Shown: in pieces, positions 55,881-64,000 of the stretch
Position numbering within the stretch: position 1 is the first letter of the stretch
Layout: every line of letters begins with the position of its first letter
DNA from: Paenibacillus sp. FSL R10-2734
GTDB taxonomy: Bacteria; Bacillota; Bacilli; Paenibacillales; Paenibacillaceae
Assembly (NCBI RefSeq): GCF_037963865.1
Contig: NZ_CP150170.1
Coordinates: 124,001 to 188,000 of the forward strand
Direction of reading: 5' to 3'
Length of the DNA stretch: 64,000 nt
Program-made: the position numbers and the translations under genes
The notes under the pieces: model-generated
Database searches by the model: none
Seen by the model: the letters and a program-made list of their open reading frames with translations, nothing else
What the model was told of the DNA's origin: nothing

Positions 55881-56870
55881 TATCCAAATTGCTCTTTTCT
55901 GGGGCATTTATGCCCTTCTTTTCGCTCATAGTGCCCAATTTGCTCTATTCTAGGGCATTTATGCCCTTCTTTTCGCTCACGGAGCCCCATTCCAGCTTTT
56001 CTACGGGATTTATACCGCACATTTCGCTCACATAGCCCCATTCCAGCTTTTCTACGGGATTTATACCGTACATCTCCCACATTGAGTCCCATTCCAGCTT
56101 TTCTACGGGATTTATACCGCACATTTCGCTCACATAGCCCCATTCCAGCATTTCTACAGGATTTATACCGCACATTTTGCTCACACAGCCCCATTCCAGC
56201 TTTTCTACGGGATTTATACCGTATATTTCGCTCACGGAGCCCCATTCCAGCTTTTCTACGGGATTTATACCGCACATTTCGCTCACACAGCCCAATTCCA
56301 ACATTTCTACGGGATTTATACCGCACATTCCACCTACTGAGCCCAATTCCAGCTTTTCTACGGGATTTATACCGCACATTTCGTCGACTGAGCCCCATTC
56401 CAGCTTTTCTACGGGATTTATACCGCACATTTCGCTCACACAGCCCAATTCCAGCTTTTCTACGGGATTTATACCGCACATTTCGCCCACTGAGCCCCAT
56501 TCCCGCATTTCTACGGGATTTATACCGCACATTTCGCCCACTGAGCCCAATTCCAGCTTTTATACGGGATTTATACCGCACATTCCACCTACAGAGCCCC
56601 ATTCCCGCATTTCTACGGGATTTATACCGTACATTTCGTCCAATGAGCCCCATTCCAACATTTCTACGGGATTTATACCGTTCATTCCGCCCACAGAGCC
56701 CCATTCCCGCATTTCTACGGGATTTATACCGCACATTTCGCCCACTGAGCCCAATTCCAGCTTTTCTACGGGATTTATACCGCACATTTCGTCCACTGAG
56801 CCCCATTCCAACATTTCTACGGGATTTATACCGTACATTCCCCACAGAGCCCCATTCCAGCAATTCCCAC
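55881..56870. repeat. Tandem array, about 19 x 51 bp
   Basis: Seventeen copies have the core ACGGGATTTATACCG at an exact 51-bp period (GGG at 56005, 56056 and so on to 56821), with no indels. Two earlier copies (cores near 55902 and 55953) carry the variant GGGCATTTATGCCC, a perfect dyad. Flanks (CATTCCAGC, CTCACNNAGCCCC) vary more than the core. Because 51 is divisible by three, long repetitive frames stay open on both strands; none has a convincing ribosome site. It fills most of the 1.39-kb gap between divergent genes, and nothing else is seen there. Confidence 0.95.
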
Positions 56871-57071
56871 TCACGCAGCCAAACTCCACACTTTACCCAA
56901 ACTCCACCCTTTACCCACACTATATCCAGCATTTTTTTCTGTGCAGCAAAAACGCTGGGATGGTATATTGTAGATTGGCTAAATTTAAGACACTATTTAA
57001 GATGAACTCAATCGTCATAGAATTAGATTTTTTGAGCTCACTCTAAACAGAAATATATGAAGGTGAATCTA

Positions 57072-59384
57072 TTGAATAAGCTCTTATTTCATAATATCCC
57101 GCTGGGTGCTACTGGCGAACGCATTCCACAGGCGGCAGTAGCTTCAGCACAGACCAGCACGGAACTGGTGAAGCGGGAGGACGGCGACTCCGCTTATTTT
57201 CGTAGGCTGGAGGAAGGCGGCATCCTGCTTAACCGCCCGCAAATTGCCGCCGTGCGGCATCATACAGGACCGCTGCTGACACTGGCCGGTGCAGGCTCCG
57301 GCAAAACCTCGGTTCTGATCTGCAGAACCGGTTATTTGCTGTCCGTGCGCGGCGTCTCGCCGAGTCAGCTACTACTGCTGACTTTCTCTAGTAAAGCCGC
57401 AGCAGAAATGCGCGAACGAATCGCCCTGCTCCCGGGAGTCAGCACAGCAGATGTCGCGCGGCTGCAGGCTCGTACGTTCCATTCCTTTTTCTTGTTTTTC
57501 TTGCGCAGACAGGGATTGCAGCAGGAGATTTTCAGCGAAACGCGGCGCCAGCACATCCTATTGAAGCAAATCATGCGCGAGCTTGGGCTGCCGAAGGATG
57601 CCTATCCACCGGAAACCTTACTATCTCTGCTCTCTTCCAGCAAAATGAACATTGGCACCGTGGAAGATCTGCCAGAAGGAACCACCGCCGAGAAAGAAAT
57701 GAAATCCATTCTAGAAATATACGAGCAATGGAAACTAGACAATTTCAAAATCGATTTCGATGATGTTCTCCTAATCGCCTATCGGATGCTGCGAGAGCGT
57801 CCGGCGCTTTTGCAAGAATTGCAGATGAGATATTTGTATGTAATGGTCGATGAGTTCCAAGATACGAACGCCTTGCAGTACGAACTTGTCAAAATGGTCG
57901 CTCACCCGCAGCATAATCTAATGGTAGTTGGTGACGATGACCAGACGATTTATTCCTTCAACGGAGCGCGTAGCGAGTTCATTCTAGAGTTCGAGAAGCT
58001 CTATCCAGGAGCTAAGGTCATTACACTCGATATTAACTATCGCTCAGGCCCAGCTATTGTTGGACTTGGCAACGGCATTATCAAGCACAATACACGTCGG
58101 CGCTCCAAAACCCTGCAAGCGGCCAAAGGCAACGGAAGTCAGCCCCGGTATATGCGTCCACAAACTGCAGATGAAGAAGCCGAGCAGATGGTCGAGCATA
58201 TTTTAAACGAGGTCTCTAGCGGCAAAAGAGAATATAGCGACTTCGCCATGTTATACCGAGCGTCCAGCAGCAATCGGGCGGTTCTCGAACTGCTCCTTTT
58301 ACGCGATATTCCCTATATTGATTACGGGGAAGGACAATTATTGTACGAGCACTGGCTGATCTCTCCGGTATTGGATCATTTGCGACTCTCCGTGAATCGG
58401 CGGAATTTTGCGGCTATGGAGAATATCCTACCAACGCTATATATGAACCGTGAAAAAGGCATGAATCACATCCGCCAGATGGAGGCTAGACAGCCCAAGC
58501 AAGGACCGTTAATTCACCTGTTGTCCATGCCCGGCATGGAGGATTTCAAAGGAGCTAAGCTAAGAGATCGGCTCGATCTAATCCGGAATATACGCGAACT
58601 GACCCCGGTACAAGCGATCCGGCAGATTCGTACCCAATTCTACGATTATTTCATCGAAGCGAATGAACGGCATCAAGCAACCTTACATCGCGAGACGTTA
58701 AAAGAAATGCTAGATGAGCTAGAATCCTCCGCGGCGCGTTTCGACAGCATCCCTGCCTTTCTTGATTTTATAGATAATGTTACGGAGCGTAACGAGCATA
58801 ATCGTCAACCTGGCACTAAAGAGCAAGGCAAAAGGATCGCACTAATGACCATTCATAAATCCAAGGGGCTAGAGTTTCCTGTAGTCTTTTTAATTGGAGC
58901 ATCTGAGGGAATCCTTCCGCATAGCTCTGCACTGGAGGGTGATCGGCTAAAAGACCGCAAGCTTGCAGCCGGAAGCAGCGGAGCTTCAAGCTTAGCAGCA
59001 CTGGAGGAGGAACGACGACTGGCGTATGTGGCCGTTACAAGAGCCCGAGAGGAGCTATTTATCAGCTCACCTGCACAGCATCGGGGTAAAAAAGCGGAAG
59101 TTTCCCGCTTCATGTTATCCGCCTTCCGATCTGCCGTTTCTGCTACTGCGGCGACTACGGTGAGCAGATCAGTAACTACAAGAGCAGTAACTACAAGATC
59201 CTTGCCGACCAGCCGTGCAACTACAACAAAAACCCATGTCGTTCCAGTATGGAATTGCACAGGCAGTAGTTGTCCTGGCTGGACACGCATGAAAGCTGGC
59301 GGGGCTGAGGATCATCTAACCTCAAAACCATGCCCTCTATGTAGCTCACCTATGGCGAAGGATCAAAGAGAAGTTCCCGTATGA
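57072..59384 (+). CDS. UvrD/PcrA-like superfamily 1 DNA helicase with C-terminal Cys cluster
   Basis: This ~770-residue ATP-dependent 3'-5' helicase family member keeps all SF1A motifs: Q motif LNRPQIAAVRH, Walker A LAGAGSGKTSV, Walker B VMVDEFQDTNALQ, VVGDDDQTIYSFNGA, NYRSGPAIV, TIHKSKGLEFPVV and YVAVTRAREELF. A Ser/Thr/Ala-rich linker leads to a C-terminal four-Cys segment (CTGSSC and CPLC) that could bind zinc. TTG 57072 follows AAGGTG by six bases; ATG 57057 and GTG 57063 are alternatives. It probably works in DNA repair or resolving replication structures. It lies beside the 51-bp array. Confidence 0.88.
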   Translation: MNKLLFHNIPLGATGERIPQAAVASAQTSTELVKREDGDSAYFRRLEEGGILLNRPQIAAVRHHTGPLLTLAGAGSGKTSVLICRTGYLLSVRGVSPSQLLLLTFSSKAAAEMRERIALLPGVSTADVARLQARTFHSFFLFFLRRQGLQQEIFSETRRQHILLKQIMRELGLPKDAYPPETLLSLLSSSKMNIGTVEDLPEGTTAEKEMKSILEIYEQWKLDNFKIDFDDVLLIAYRMLRERPALLQELQMRYLYVMVDEFQDTNALQYELVKMVAHPQHNLMVVGDDDQTIYSFNGARSEFILEFEKLYPGAKVITLDINYRSGPAIVGLGNGIIKHNTRRRSKTLQAAKGNGSQPRYMRPQTADEEAEQMVEHILNEVSSGKREYSDFAMLYRASSSNRAVLELLLLRDIPYIDYGEGQLLYEHWLISPVLDHLRLSVNRRNFAAMENILPTLYMNREKGMNHIRQMEARQPKQGPLIHLLSMPGMEDFKGAKLRDRLDLIRNIRELTPVQAIRQIRTQFYDYFIEANERHQATLHRETLKEMLDELESSAARFDSIPAFLDFIDNVTERNEHNRQPGTKEQGKRIALMTIHKSKGLEFPVVFLIGASEGILPHSSALEGDRLKDRKLAAGSSGASSLAALEEERRLAYVAVTRAREELFISSPAQHRGKKAEVSRFMLSAFRSAVSATAATTVSRSVTTRAVTTRSLPTSRATTTKTHVVPVWNCTGSSCPGWTRMKAGGAEDHLTSKPCPLCSSPMAKDQREVPV

Positions 59385-59396
59385 TTCACATGCAAA

Positions 59397-59434
59397 AAAA
59401 GCAAGTTTCCTCTTCCTAGGAAACTTGCTTTTTA
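59397..59434 (+). terminator. Terminator of the helicase gene
   Basis: AAAAGCAAGTTTCC pairs with GGAAACTTGCTTTT (59419-59432). It also serves the convergent small gene. Confidence 0.9.
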
Positions 59435-59456
59435 ATATATTGTGCTATGCTCCAGC

Positions 59457-59693
59457 TTAGGTCCACGCCCACAAAAATCCGTCCCGATCCCAAGCAATTC
59501 TCCCGCCATGGAGCTTACGGAAAGCCTTTTTCACATCTTTGGAGAGTGAGGCATTGCCGTTCTCATTCACAAATACAAATTGTTCTCCGAAATTCTCTTT
59601 CACATATTCAATCGCCGCAGTCTGATGCAAGGTACCCGTAAAACGAATTTCCTTCACCATCCATTCCGCTACATCTTGTGCTGTTACTTCCAT
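59457..59693 (-). CDS. Small conserved protein, DUF6953-like
   Basis: This is a 78-residue acidic/basic protein with the pattern VTAQDVAEWMVKEI, EYVKENFGEQFVFVNENGN and KKAFRKLHGG then IAWDRDGFLW. It recurs in Bacillales and looks like a winged-helix-sized domain. AGAGGAGG precedes the ATG. It is cytoplasmic, of unknown function. The assignment to DUF6953 is from memory of similar sequences. Confidence 0.7.
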   Translation of the reverse strand: MEVTAQDVAEWMVKEIRFTGTLHQTAAIEYVKENFGEQFVFVNENGNASLSKDVKKAFRKLHGGRIAWDRDGFLWAWT

Positions 59694-59748
59694 ATGGATG
59701 TGCCTCCTCTCTGTTCTTGCTGCTAAAATGTGCCCTCATTATAACATG

Positions 59749-59789
59749 AATACAGCCCGATCGGACAAACGTCCGAATCGGGCTGTATT
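59749..59789. terminator. Terminator between two small genes
   Basis: AATACAGCCCGATCGGAC pairs with 59771-59789 around AAAC with one bulged base. Confidence 0.85.
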
Positions 59790-59802
59790 GGGATATTTCT
59801 AA

Positions 59803-60120
59803 TTATTGGCGGTATGTATGATTCGAAGGATAACGAGTCTTCTGCCCGCCACTTACCATCAACAGAATCCCTGTAATCAAGTGTAGTACCCATCCCACTA
59901 ATGGAATCCAAGCCAATAAAGAAGTTATAATTCCGAGCACTGAACCATAGATAGATTCATTGTTCTTTAAAGATAAAATCAAAGTAACCAGATGAAGAAT
60001 AAACATAAATCCCAGTGCGGAGTACCAAGTGCCAATTACAATAGCAGCACCCAAAAATGGTATTGCCAAAATAATTTCAAACGAGCCTGTAATCCATTTC
60101 AGAGCTTTAGAAGCACTCAA
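59803..60120 (-). CDS. Small membrane protein of unknown function
   Basis: This 105-residue protein has three to four hydrophobic helices (SFEIILAIPFLGAAIVIGTW, LGFMFILHLVTLILSL, VLGIITSLLAWIPLVGWVLH, ITGILLMVSGG) and a short polar tail. TTG 60120 follows GGGGG by seven bases. It is flanked by terminators and stands alone. No catalytic or transport motif is visible. Confidence 0.7.
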   Translation of the reverse strand: MSASKALKWITGSFEIILAIPFLGAAIVIGTWYSALGFMFILHLVTLILSLKNNESIYGSVLGIITSLLAWIPLVGWVLHLITGILLMVSGGQKTRYPSNHTYRQ

Positions 60121-60214
60121 TAGAAAACCCCCTAATTAGGTAAAATATACTAATTATTATACAAAAACCCATCGTTCTCGTATATGATTTTTCTCGTGCT
60201 TCACAATTTTATTT

Positions 60215-61090
60215 TCATCCTAATGGCAAGGGTTCATCCACTTCCTGATGAGGCTGTCTCTGTACAAGTGGTGGCAATCCTTCCTTACTCATTGCAGCCG
60301 AAGGGGCAAGGCCCAAGCAATGGCACATTAACGGAGCCATCCGCAGCTGAGGGAGTGCTTCTGCCTCTTTTTCCAGAGATAATGCATCTACTCCAAACGT
60401 ATATAACGGCACATCTCGCTCTGAAGAGGTTATCCCACCGTGGTACCCATTTGCGTTCATTCCATGATCTGCCGTAATCAGAATCTTGTACCCCTGCTCC
60501 ATCCAGATTGGCAAAACAGTAGCCAGCAAACCGTCGGCAGTACGCACGGAAAGCTCATATTCCTTGCTCTCACCGCCATAACGATGTCCGGCGTCATCTA
60601 TATTCATGGAGTGAATGTAAAGGAAATGCGGATCATACGCACTCCGTAAATACACAGCATCGGCAAACACATGGCTATCGGGATAGTGATCCTCGAAATA
60701 AAAGCTGCCATGCTGAATTGGCTTCATCACATTATGCTGATGGCGATCAGCCAGCGGATTAAAGGGAGCCGAATTATACAGCTCACTGACCCAATGATAG
60801 GCGACTGCAGCTGTTCGCAAATTAGCGGCCACTGCTAGATGGAATACACTCTCTTCACGGCTGGGTCTCACAATATGATTGGCCGTAATTCCATTTCTGG
60901 ACACGGGTGTACCCGTCAAAAGCACTTCATAAAGAGGGCGTGACAGACTGGGTAATTCCGACTGTACTCGGTAACAAGATAAGGAACCTTGCTCCACAAG
61001 ATGCTCTAAATACCCCATGTATTTGCGAGCTGCATCATATCTAAGTCCGTCCAAGACAACCACAATGAGTTTATTGGTCATTTCCGTCAT
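60215..61090 (-). CDS. Alkaline-phosphatase-superfamily phosphodiesterase
   Basis: This is a type I phosphodiesterase/nucleotide pyrophosphatase-like protein of about 291 residues. LIVVVLDGLRYDAARKY gives the first metal Asp, and TGTPVSRNGITANHI supplies the nucleophile Thr region. YIHSMNIDDAGHRYG and LITADHGMNANGYHGG carry the remaining metal ligands. It has no signal peptide. ATG 61090 has GGAG about ten bases upstream. It follows the SsuABC-like operon but a terminator separates them. It could act on phosphonate or phosphodiester compounds; the substrate is unknown. Confidence 0.82.
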   Translation of the reverse strand: MTEMTNKLIVVVLDGLRYDAARKYMGYLEHLVEQGSLSCYRVQSELPSLSRPLYEVLLTGTPVSRNGITANHIVRPSREESVFHLAVAANLRTAAVAYHWVSELYNSAPFNPLADRHQHNVMKPIQHGSFYFEDHYPDSHVFADAVYLRSAYDPHFLYIHSMNIDDAGHRYGGESKEYELSVRTADGLLATVLPIWMEQGYKILITADHGMNANGYHGGITSSERDVPLYTFGVDALSLEKEAEALPQLRMAPLMCHCLGLAPSAAMSKEGLPPLVQRQPHQEVDEPLPLG

Positions 61091-61240
61091 TCTACTCACG
61101 CTCCTTCTACCTCTACCGTACATCGTATGCTATTACCTCAGCTCCACAGCATTAACCGTCAACAAAGTATGCACTCAATAGCAGTATAGGTGCGTTCTAT
61201 TTTCGCGGCATTAAAGAGGATAAAAGTATTTGTAAATAAA

Positions 61241-61300
61241 AAATAACGCAAACAATAAACCACCTGAACCCTTCAGGCAGTCTGTTGTTTGCGTTATATT
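61241..61300 (-). terminator. Terminator of the SsuABC-like operon
   Basis: On the minus strand the arms ATAACGCAAACAA and TTGTTTGCGTTAT enclose a second hairpin (CCTGAA/TTCAGG). The tail is T-rich. Confidence 0.8.
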
Positions 61301-61306
61301 AAAGCA

Positions 61307-62086
61307 CTACCTTCTACGCGCCGCCACACTAACTACGCCGTATCTGTAGAGCACTTTTTTACCGAACCAGCCGAACATCCGATCCGTAAAGAAGCCCATA
61401 AAGCCAAGGCAGAACAAGCCGACAAATATCCAGTCTGTACGGAAAAATAATCGAGAATTCCAAATCAGATACCCTACACCTTCGTTTGAAGCGATCATTT
61501 CAGCACCGATGATTGCCATATACGAGGTGCCCATCGCTAGCCGGATCCCCGTAAAAATATACGGTATCGTCGCCGGAACGATCACATGAATTAGGATTTG
61601 CCATTCACTAGCCCCCATGCTGCGGGCTGAACGGATTTTATCCTCCTCCACAGACATCACACCGGTTAAGGTATTTAGCACCACGATAAAAAAGGTAGCG
61701 TACATAATCAATGCAATCTTCGACTGCTCCCCAATGCCAAACCATACTAGAAACAATGTAATGAACGCAATCGGCGGGATAAAGCGGATAAAGTTCAGAA
61801 AAGGCTCCGCAAATATACGAATCACATTCACCTTTCCAATAATCAGACCTACGGGAATCGCCATTAAACTACCCAATACCCAGCCAATGAGCACCCGGTA
61901 AAAGCTAATCCCGATATATTGCATCAAAGTACCGTCTTCTAGCAGCTCCCGCCCGCCCTTGAGCGTGCTCCAAGGCCCGGGAATCACATCAGGGCCGTAG
62001 ATTACTGCCCCAAGCTGCCAAATGCAGAGTGCGGTAATCCATAGTATGGATACGGAAACCCATTTCTTCTCCACCCATTTCCTCAT
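61307..62086 (-). CDS. ABC transporter permease, SsuC/TauC-like
   Basis: This 259-residue membrane subunit has about six helices. IDGASEWQILIHVIVPATIP-type coupling loop is present here as MGASEWQILIHVIVPATIPY, and MAIIGAEMIASNEGVGYLIW is typical of nitrate/sulfonate/taurine permeases. It lies 15 bp after the ATPase gene and is last in the operon. The substrate class is small organic anions or pyrimidine/thiamine precursors. Confidence 0.9.
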   Translation of the reverse strand: MRKWVEKKWVSVSILWITALCIWQLGAVIYGPDVIPGPWSTLKGGRELLEDGTLMQYIGISFYRVLIGWVLGSLMAIPVGLIIGKVNVIRIFAEPFLNFIRFIPPIAFITLFLVWFGIGEQSKIALIMYATFFIVVLNTLTGVMSVEEDKIRSARSMGASEWQILIHVIVPATIPYIFTGIRLAMGTSYMAIIGAEMIASNEGVGYLIWNSRLFFRTDWIFVGLFCLGFMGFFTDRMFGWFGKKVLYRYGVVSVAARRR

Positions 62087-62101
62087 CTATCTCACCCTAT
62101 C

Positions 62102-62878
62102 CTATTCTTCGAAATGACTTTGAATTTGGTTGTACAACGAGTAAAATTCCGGTGAGGCTACGTCCCGTGGATAAGGCAGTGTATTGTCATAGATATCCGT
62201 GATATTGGAGGAAGGTCCTACAGACATAATGCCAATCCGTTCCCCTAGCAGCAATGCCTCCTGAATATCATGAGTTACAAAAATCACCGTCTTATGCGTC
62301 TGTTGCCAGATATTGACCAGCTCCTTCTGCATCGTCCTACGGGTCATCGCATCGAGTGCACCAAAGGGTTCATCCATCAGCAGGATCGCCGGATCATTCG
62401 CGAGCACCCTAGCCAGCTGAACACGCTGCTTCATACCTCCTGATAGCTCCTTCGGGAACTTTTCCTCGTGTCCGTTCAATCCAACAAGTCCGATATACCG
62501 ATCCGATATGGAGCGCCGTTCTGCTTTTGCGATTTTCTTCATTCGCAGTCCGAACTCCACGTTCTCACGGACGGTCAACCAAGGGAATAAAGAGGAGTCC
62601 GCCTGTTGAAACACCACCGCTCGGTCTCTGCCAGGCTTATTCACCTCTTCGTTATCCACCCGCAGATTACCGCCGGATTTGGAGACAAATCCGGCGATCA
62701 TATTCAGCAGCGTCGATTTTCCGCAGCCACTTGGACCTAGTAGAACGAAGAACTCTCCACCTTTTATTACGAGATTCACATCTTTAATAATGTAGTGAAC
62801 ATCTCCAGCGGCTGGCTCACTGTAGCTCTTGCGAAGCTGCTCAATATGAATGGTGTTCTGCTTAGCAGTTAATGACAT
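62102..62878 (-). CDS. ABC transporter ATPase, SsuB/TauB-like
   Basis: This 258-residue ATPase has Walker A VLLGPSGCGKSTLLN, the Q-loop FQQADSSLFPWL, the signature LSGGMKQRVQLARVL, Walker B ILLMDEPFGALDA and the H-loop VTHD. AGGAGGG precedes the ATG. It lies between SBP and permease, 11 bp after the SBP, in one operon. It powers import by the permease at 61307. Confidence 0.95.
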   Translation of the reverse strand: MSLTAKQNTIHIEQLRKSYSEPAAGDVHYIIKDVNLVIKGGEFFVLLGPSGCGKSTLLNMIAGFVSKSGGNLRVDNEEVNKPGRDRAVVFQQADSSLFPWLTVRENVEFGLRMKKIAKAERRSISDRYIGLVGLNGHEEKFPKELSGGMKQRVQLARVLANDPAILLMDEPFGALDAMTRRTMQKELVNIWQQTHKTVIFVTHDIQEALLLGERIGIMSVGPSSNITDIYDNTLPYPRDVASPEFYSLYNQIQSHFEE

Positions 62879-62889
62879 TCTGAACCCTC

Positions 62890-63921
62890 CTATTTCTTGT
62901 ACGTAACCTCTTCTGGCAATGCCTTCGCCAGCGGCTCAAGATTCAGCTTGCGATCCAGATCGAAATCCTTCTCGATGATTCCTGTGTCGACCATATATTG
63001 CTTCTGCTTAGTCAGACTGTCATAAGCCTCCTGCGTGAATCCGAGGGCCCATGGATTGTTTGGAAGATCTTTGATCGTAGATTCCTTAGGCTGCTTCACT
63101 TCCTCATACATCAGATCGGCAACCTCATCTGGATGAGCCTGTGCATAGACCCCAGCTTCATCCACTGCTGCGAGAAAGCTCGCGATCCCCTGTGGATTGT
63201 TAGCTACAAAATCATTTCCTGCTACAATGCCCATACCTAACCGCACGGTTGTTTTGGACATATCCGTCAGCTCATGTACGCCTGCAAGGGCACCCAGCTT
63301 ATCATTAAGAACTGAACCATAGAACCATGCGCCATCCACAGCCCCTTGCTTCAAAGCGATATAAGATTCATCGAATGCTCCCTGTCCTATCAACTCCACA
63401 TCACTTAAAGCAAGCTGATTTTCTTTCAAATATTCATCCCAAAGGTACGGAATGAAGGTTCCGCGAATAAAGCTCAGCTTCTTGCCTTTCAGCTCCTCAG
63501 CTGTCTTGATATCATCCTGTACGAACAGCTTCCATTCTGTAGAAGCTTCATCTGTCGCCAGACCCGCCGAGGCGATGATCGAGTAATCTCCCTTCGAAAC
63601 TGCATTCAGTAAGGGAAAGTCCGCTCCGAAAGCCACATCCACCTGTTTAATAAAGAGTGCATTTACGCCTTCTGCCGGAGAACCGAAGTTGACTAGTTCA
63701 GCGTCTATCCCGTGTTTAGCAAATATCCCCTTATCTAACGCCACTCGAAAGGTCGGATTCGTATTAATGTCGGCAATTTTAATCTTCAACGTCTCTTCTT
63801 TGCCGCTCGCCGCTCCATCCTCCGAAGGCGACGCATCGCCTTTGGAGCTGCAGCCTGACAAAAGAATCACCAACGATAAGGATAAGAGCAGAAAGCTTGA
63901 GCTGATCCATGATTTTTTCAA
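62890..63921 (-). CDS. ABC transporter substrate-binding lipoprotein, SsuA/NMT1-like
   Basis: This 343-residue lipoprotein has the lipobox VILLSGC with Cys24. The binding domain has KIKIADINTNPTFRVALDKG, then VDVAFGADFPLLNAVSKGDY and FDESYIALKQGAVDGAWF, typical of aliphatic sulfonate, taurine and thiamine-precursor binding proteins. TTG 63921 follows GAGGGGGA by seven bases; the longer frame to 63972 would place a polar stretch before the signal. The upstream regulatory region is cut by the window edge. Confidence 0.9.
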   Translation of the reverse strand: MKKSWISSSFLLLSLSLVILLSGCSSKGDASPSEDGAASGKEETLKIKIADINTNPTFRVALDKGIFAKHGIDAELVNFGSPAEGVNALFIKQVDVAFGADFPLLNAVSKGDYSIIASAGLATDEASTEWKLFVQDDIKTAEELKGKKLSFIRGTFIPYLWDEYLKENQLALSDVELIGQGAFDESYIALKQGAVDGAWFYGSVLNDKLGALAGVHELTDMSKTTVRLGMGIVAGNDFVANNPQGIASFLAAVDEAGVYAQAHPDEVADLMYEEVKQPKESTIKDLPNNPWALGFTQEAYDSLTKQKQYMVDTGIIEKDFDLDRKLNLEPLAKALPEEVTYKK

Positions 63922-64000
63922 AACAACATCCCCCTCGAATTTGTTAATTGGCTTTGCGGCTACTTCCTTCATCTGTCGTCGCTACACAAGCAGCTCCCTC

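Noticed and set aside
55881..56870. CRISPR array
   Set aside because: The sequence between cores is itself repeated, not unique spacers, the period is contiguous 51 bp, and no cas genes are present.
55880..57046. Long open frames (about 200-350 codons) on both strands over the 51-bp array
   Set aside because: They exist only because the repeat period is a multiple of three. Frames overlap in several phases, lack ribosome sites, and base conservation follows a DNA dyad rather than codons.
59803..59911. Additional small genes overlapping the membrane protein region
   Set aside because: They are antisense or shifted-frame shadows with no start signals.

Overview
The window reads as chromosome of a Paenibacillus-like member of the Bacillales. 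Supporting signs are a YesM/YesN two-component pair next to an Lpl-type sugar ABC operon, a TerD-family/TelA stress locus, LytS, a YheC/YheD-type spore-coat ATP-grasp protein, strong GGAGG ribosome binding sites with frequent TTG/GTG starts, and gene-scale tandem repeat arrays between genes. No rRNA, tRNA, insertion sequence, phage gene or CRISPR array is visible.

Layout. 1-8175: signalling genes (partial LytS kinase, a nucleotidyltransferase, a chemotaxis receptor, a diguanylate cyclase and a large SBP-PAS-GGDEF-EAL protein). 8392-11113: a Fur box with a 47-codon gene, then a secreted/membrane TPM-domain protein. 11176-15393: a LysR regulator divergent from a rhodanese, an orphan PAS kinase, a formate/nitrite channel and a 29-codon membrane peptide. 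15550-27859: the centrepiece, a 13-gene minus-strand tellurite/stress (Ter) locus. It runs terB, three terD paralogues, a TerD-TerA fusion and terC, then a tightly overlapping enzyme module (C-C bond lyase, two phosphoribosyltransferases, HAD phosphatase, ATP-grasp), then XpaC-like and TelA.

28101-35132: agmatine degradation (aguA, aguB), a metallophosphoesterase, a 52-bp tandem repeat array, gltD without gltB, and type I pullulanase with a well-formed promoter/operator. 35254-43978: a PAS-rich kinase coupled to a C39-like protein, a secreted coiled-coil protein behind a transcription attenuator, a YheC/D-like protein, a GT4 glycosyltransferase, a DUF445 protein and a Cof phosphatase. 44033-53371: a carbohydrate uptake operon (lipoprotein, two permeases, GH133-like glucosidase) under a cre site, divergent from yesN-yesM. 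53475-55681: a mannose-1-phosphate guanylyltransferase with a DUF6492 protein. 55881-56870: a 51-bp x 19 tandem array. 57072-63921: a UvrD-like helicase, small proteins, a phosphodiesterase and an SsuABC/TauABC-like transporter.

The most interesting system is the Ter locus. Surface or calcium-binding TerD proteins and the membrane protein TerC appear to be made with enzymes predicted to build a nucleoside-like small molecule. The repeat arrays, the Fur-box microprotein, the attenuator at 38507-38619 and a probable ATT start codon at 47204 also merit a second look.
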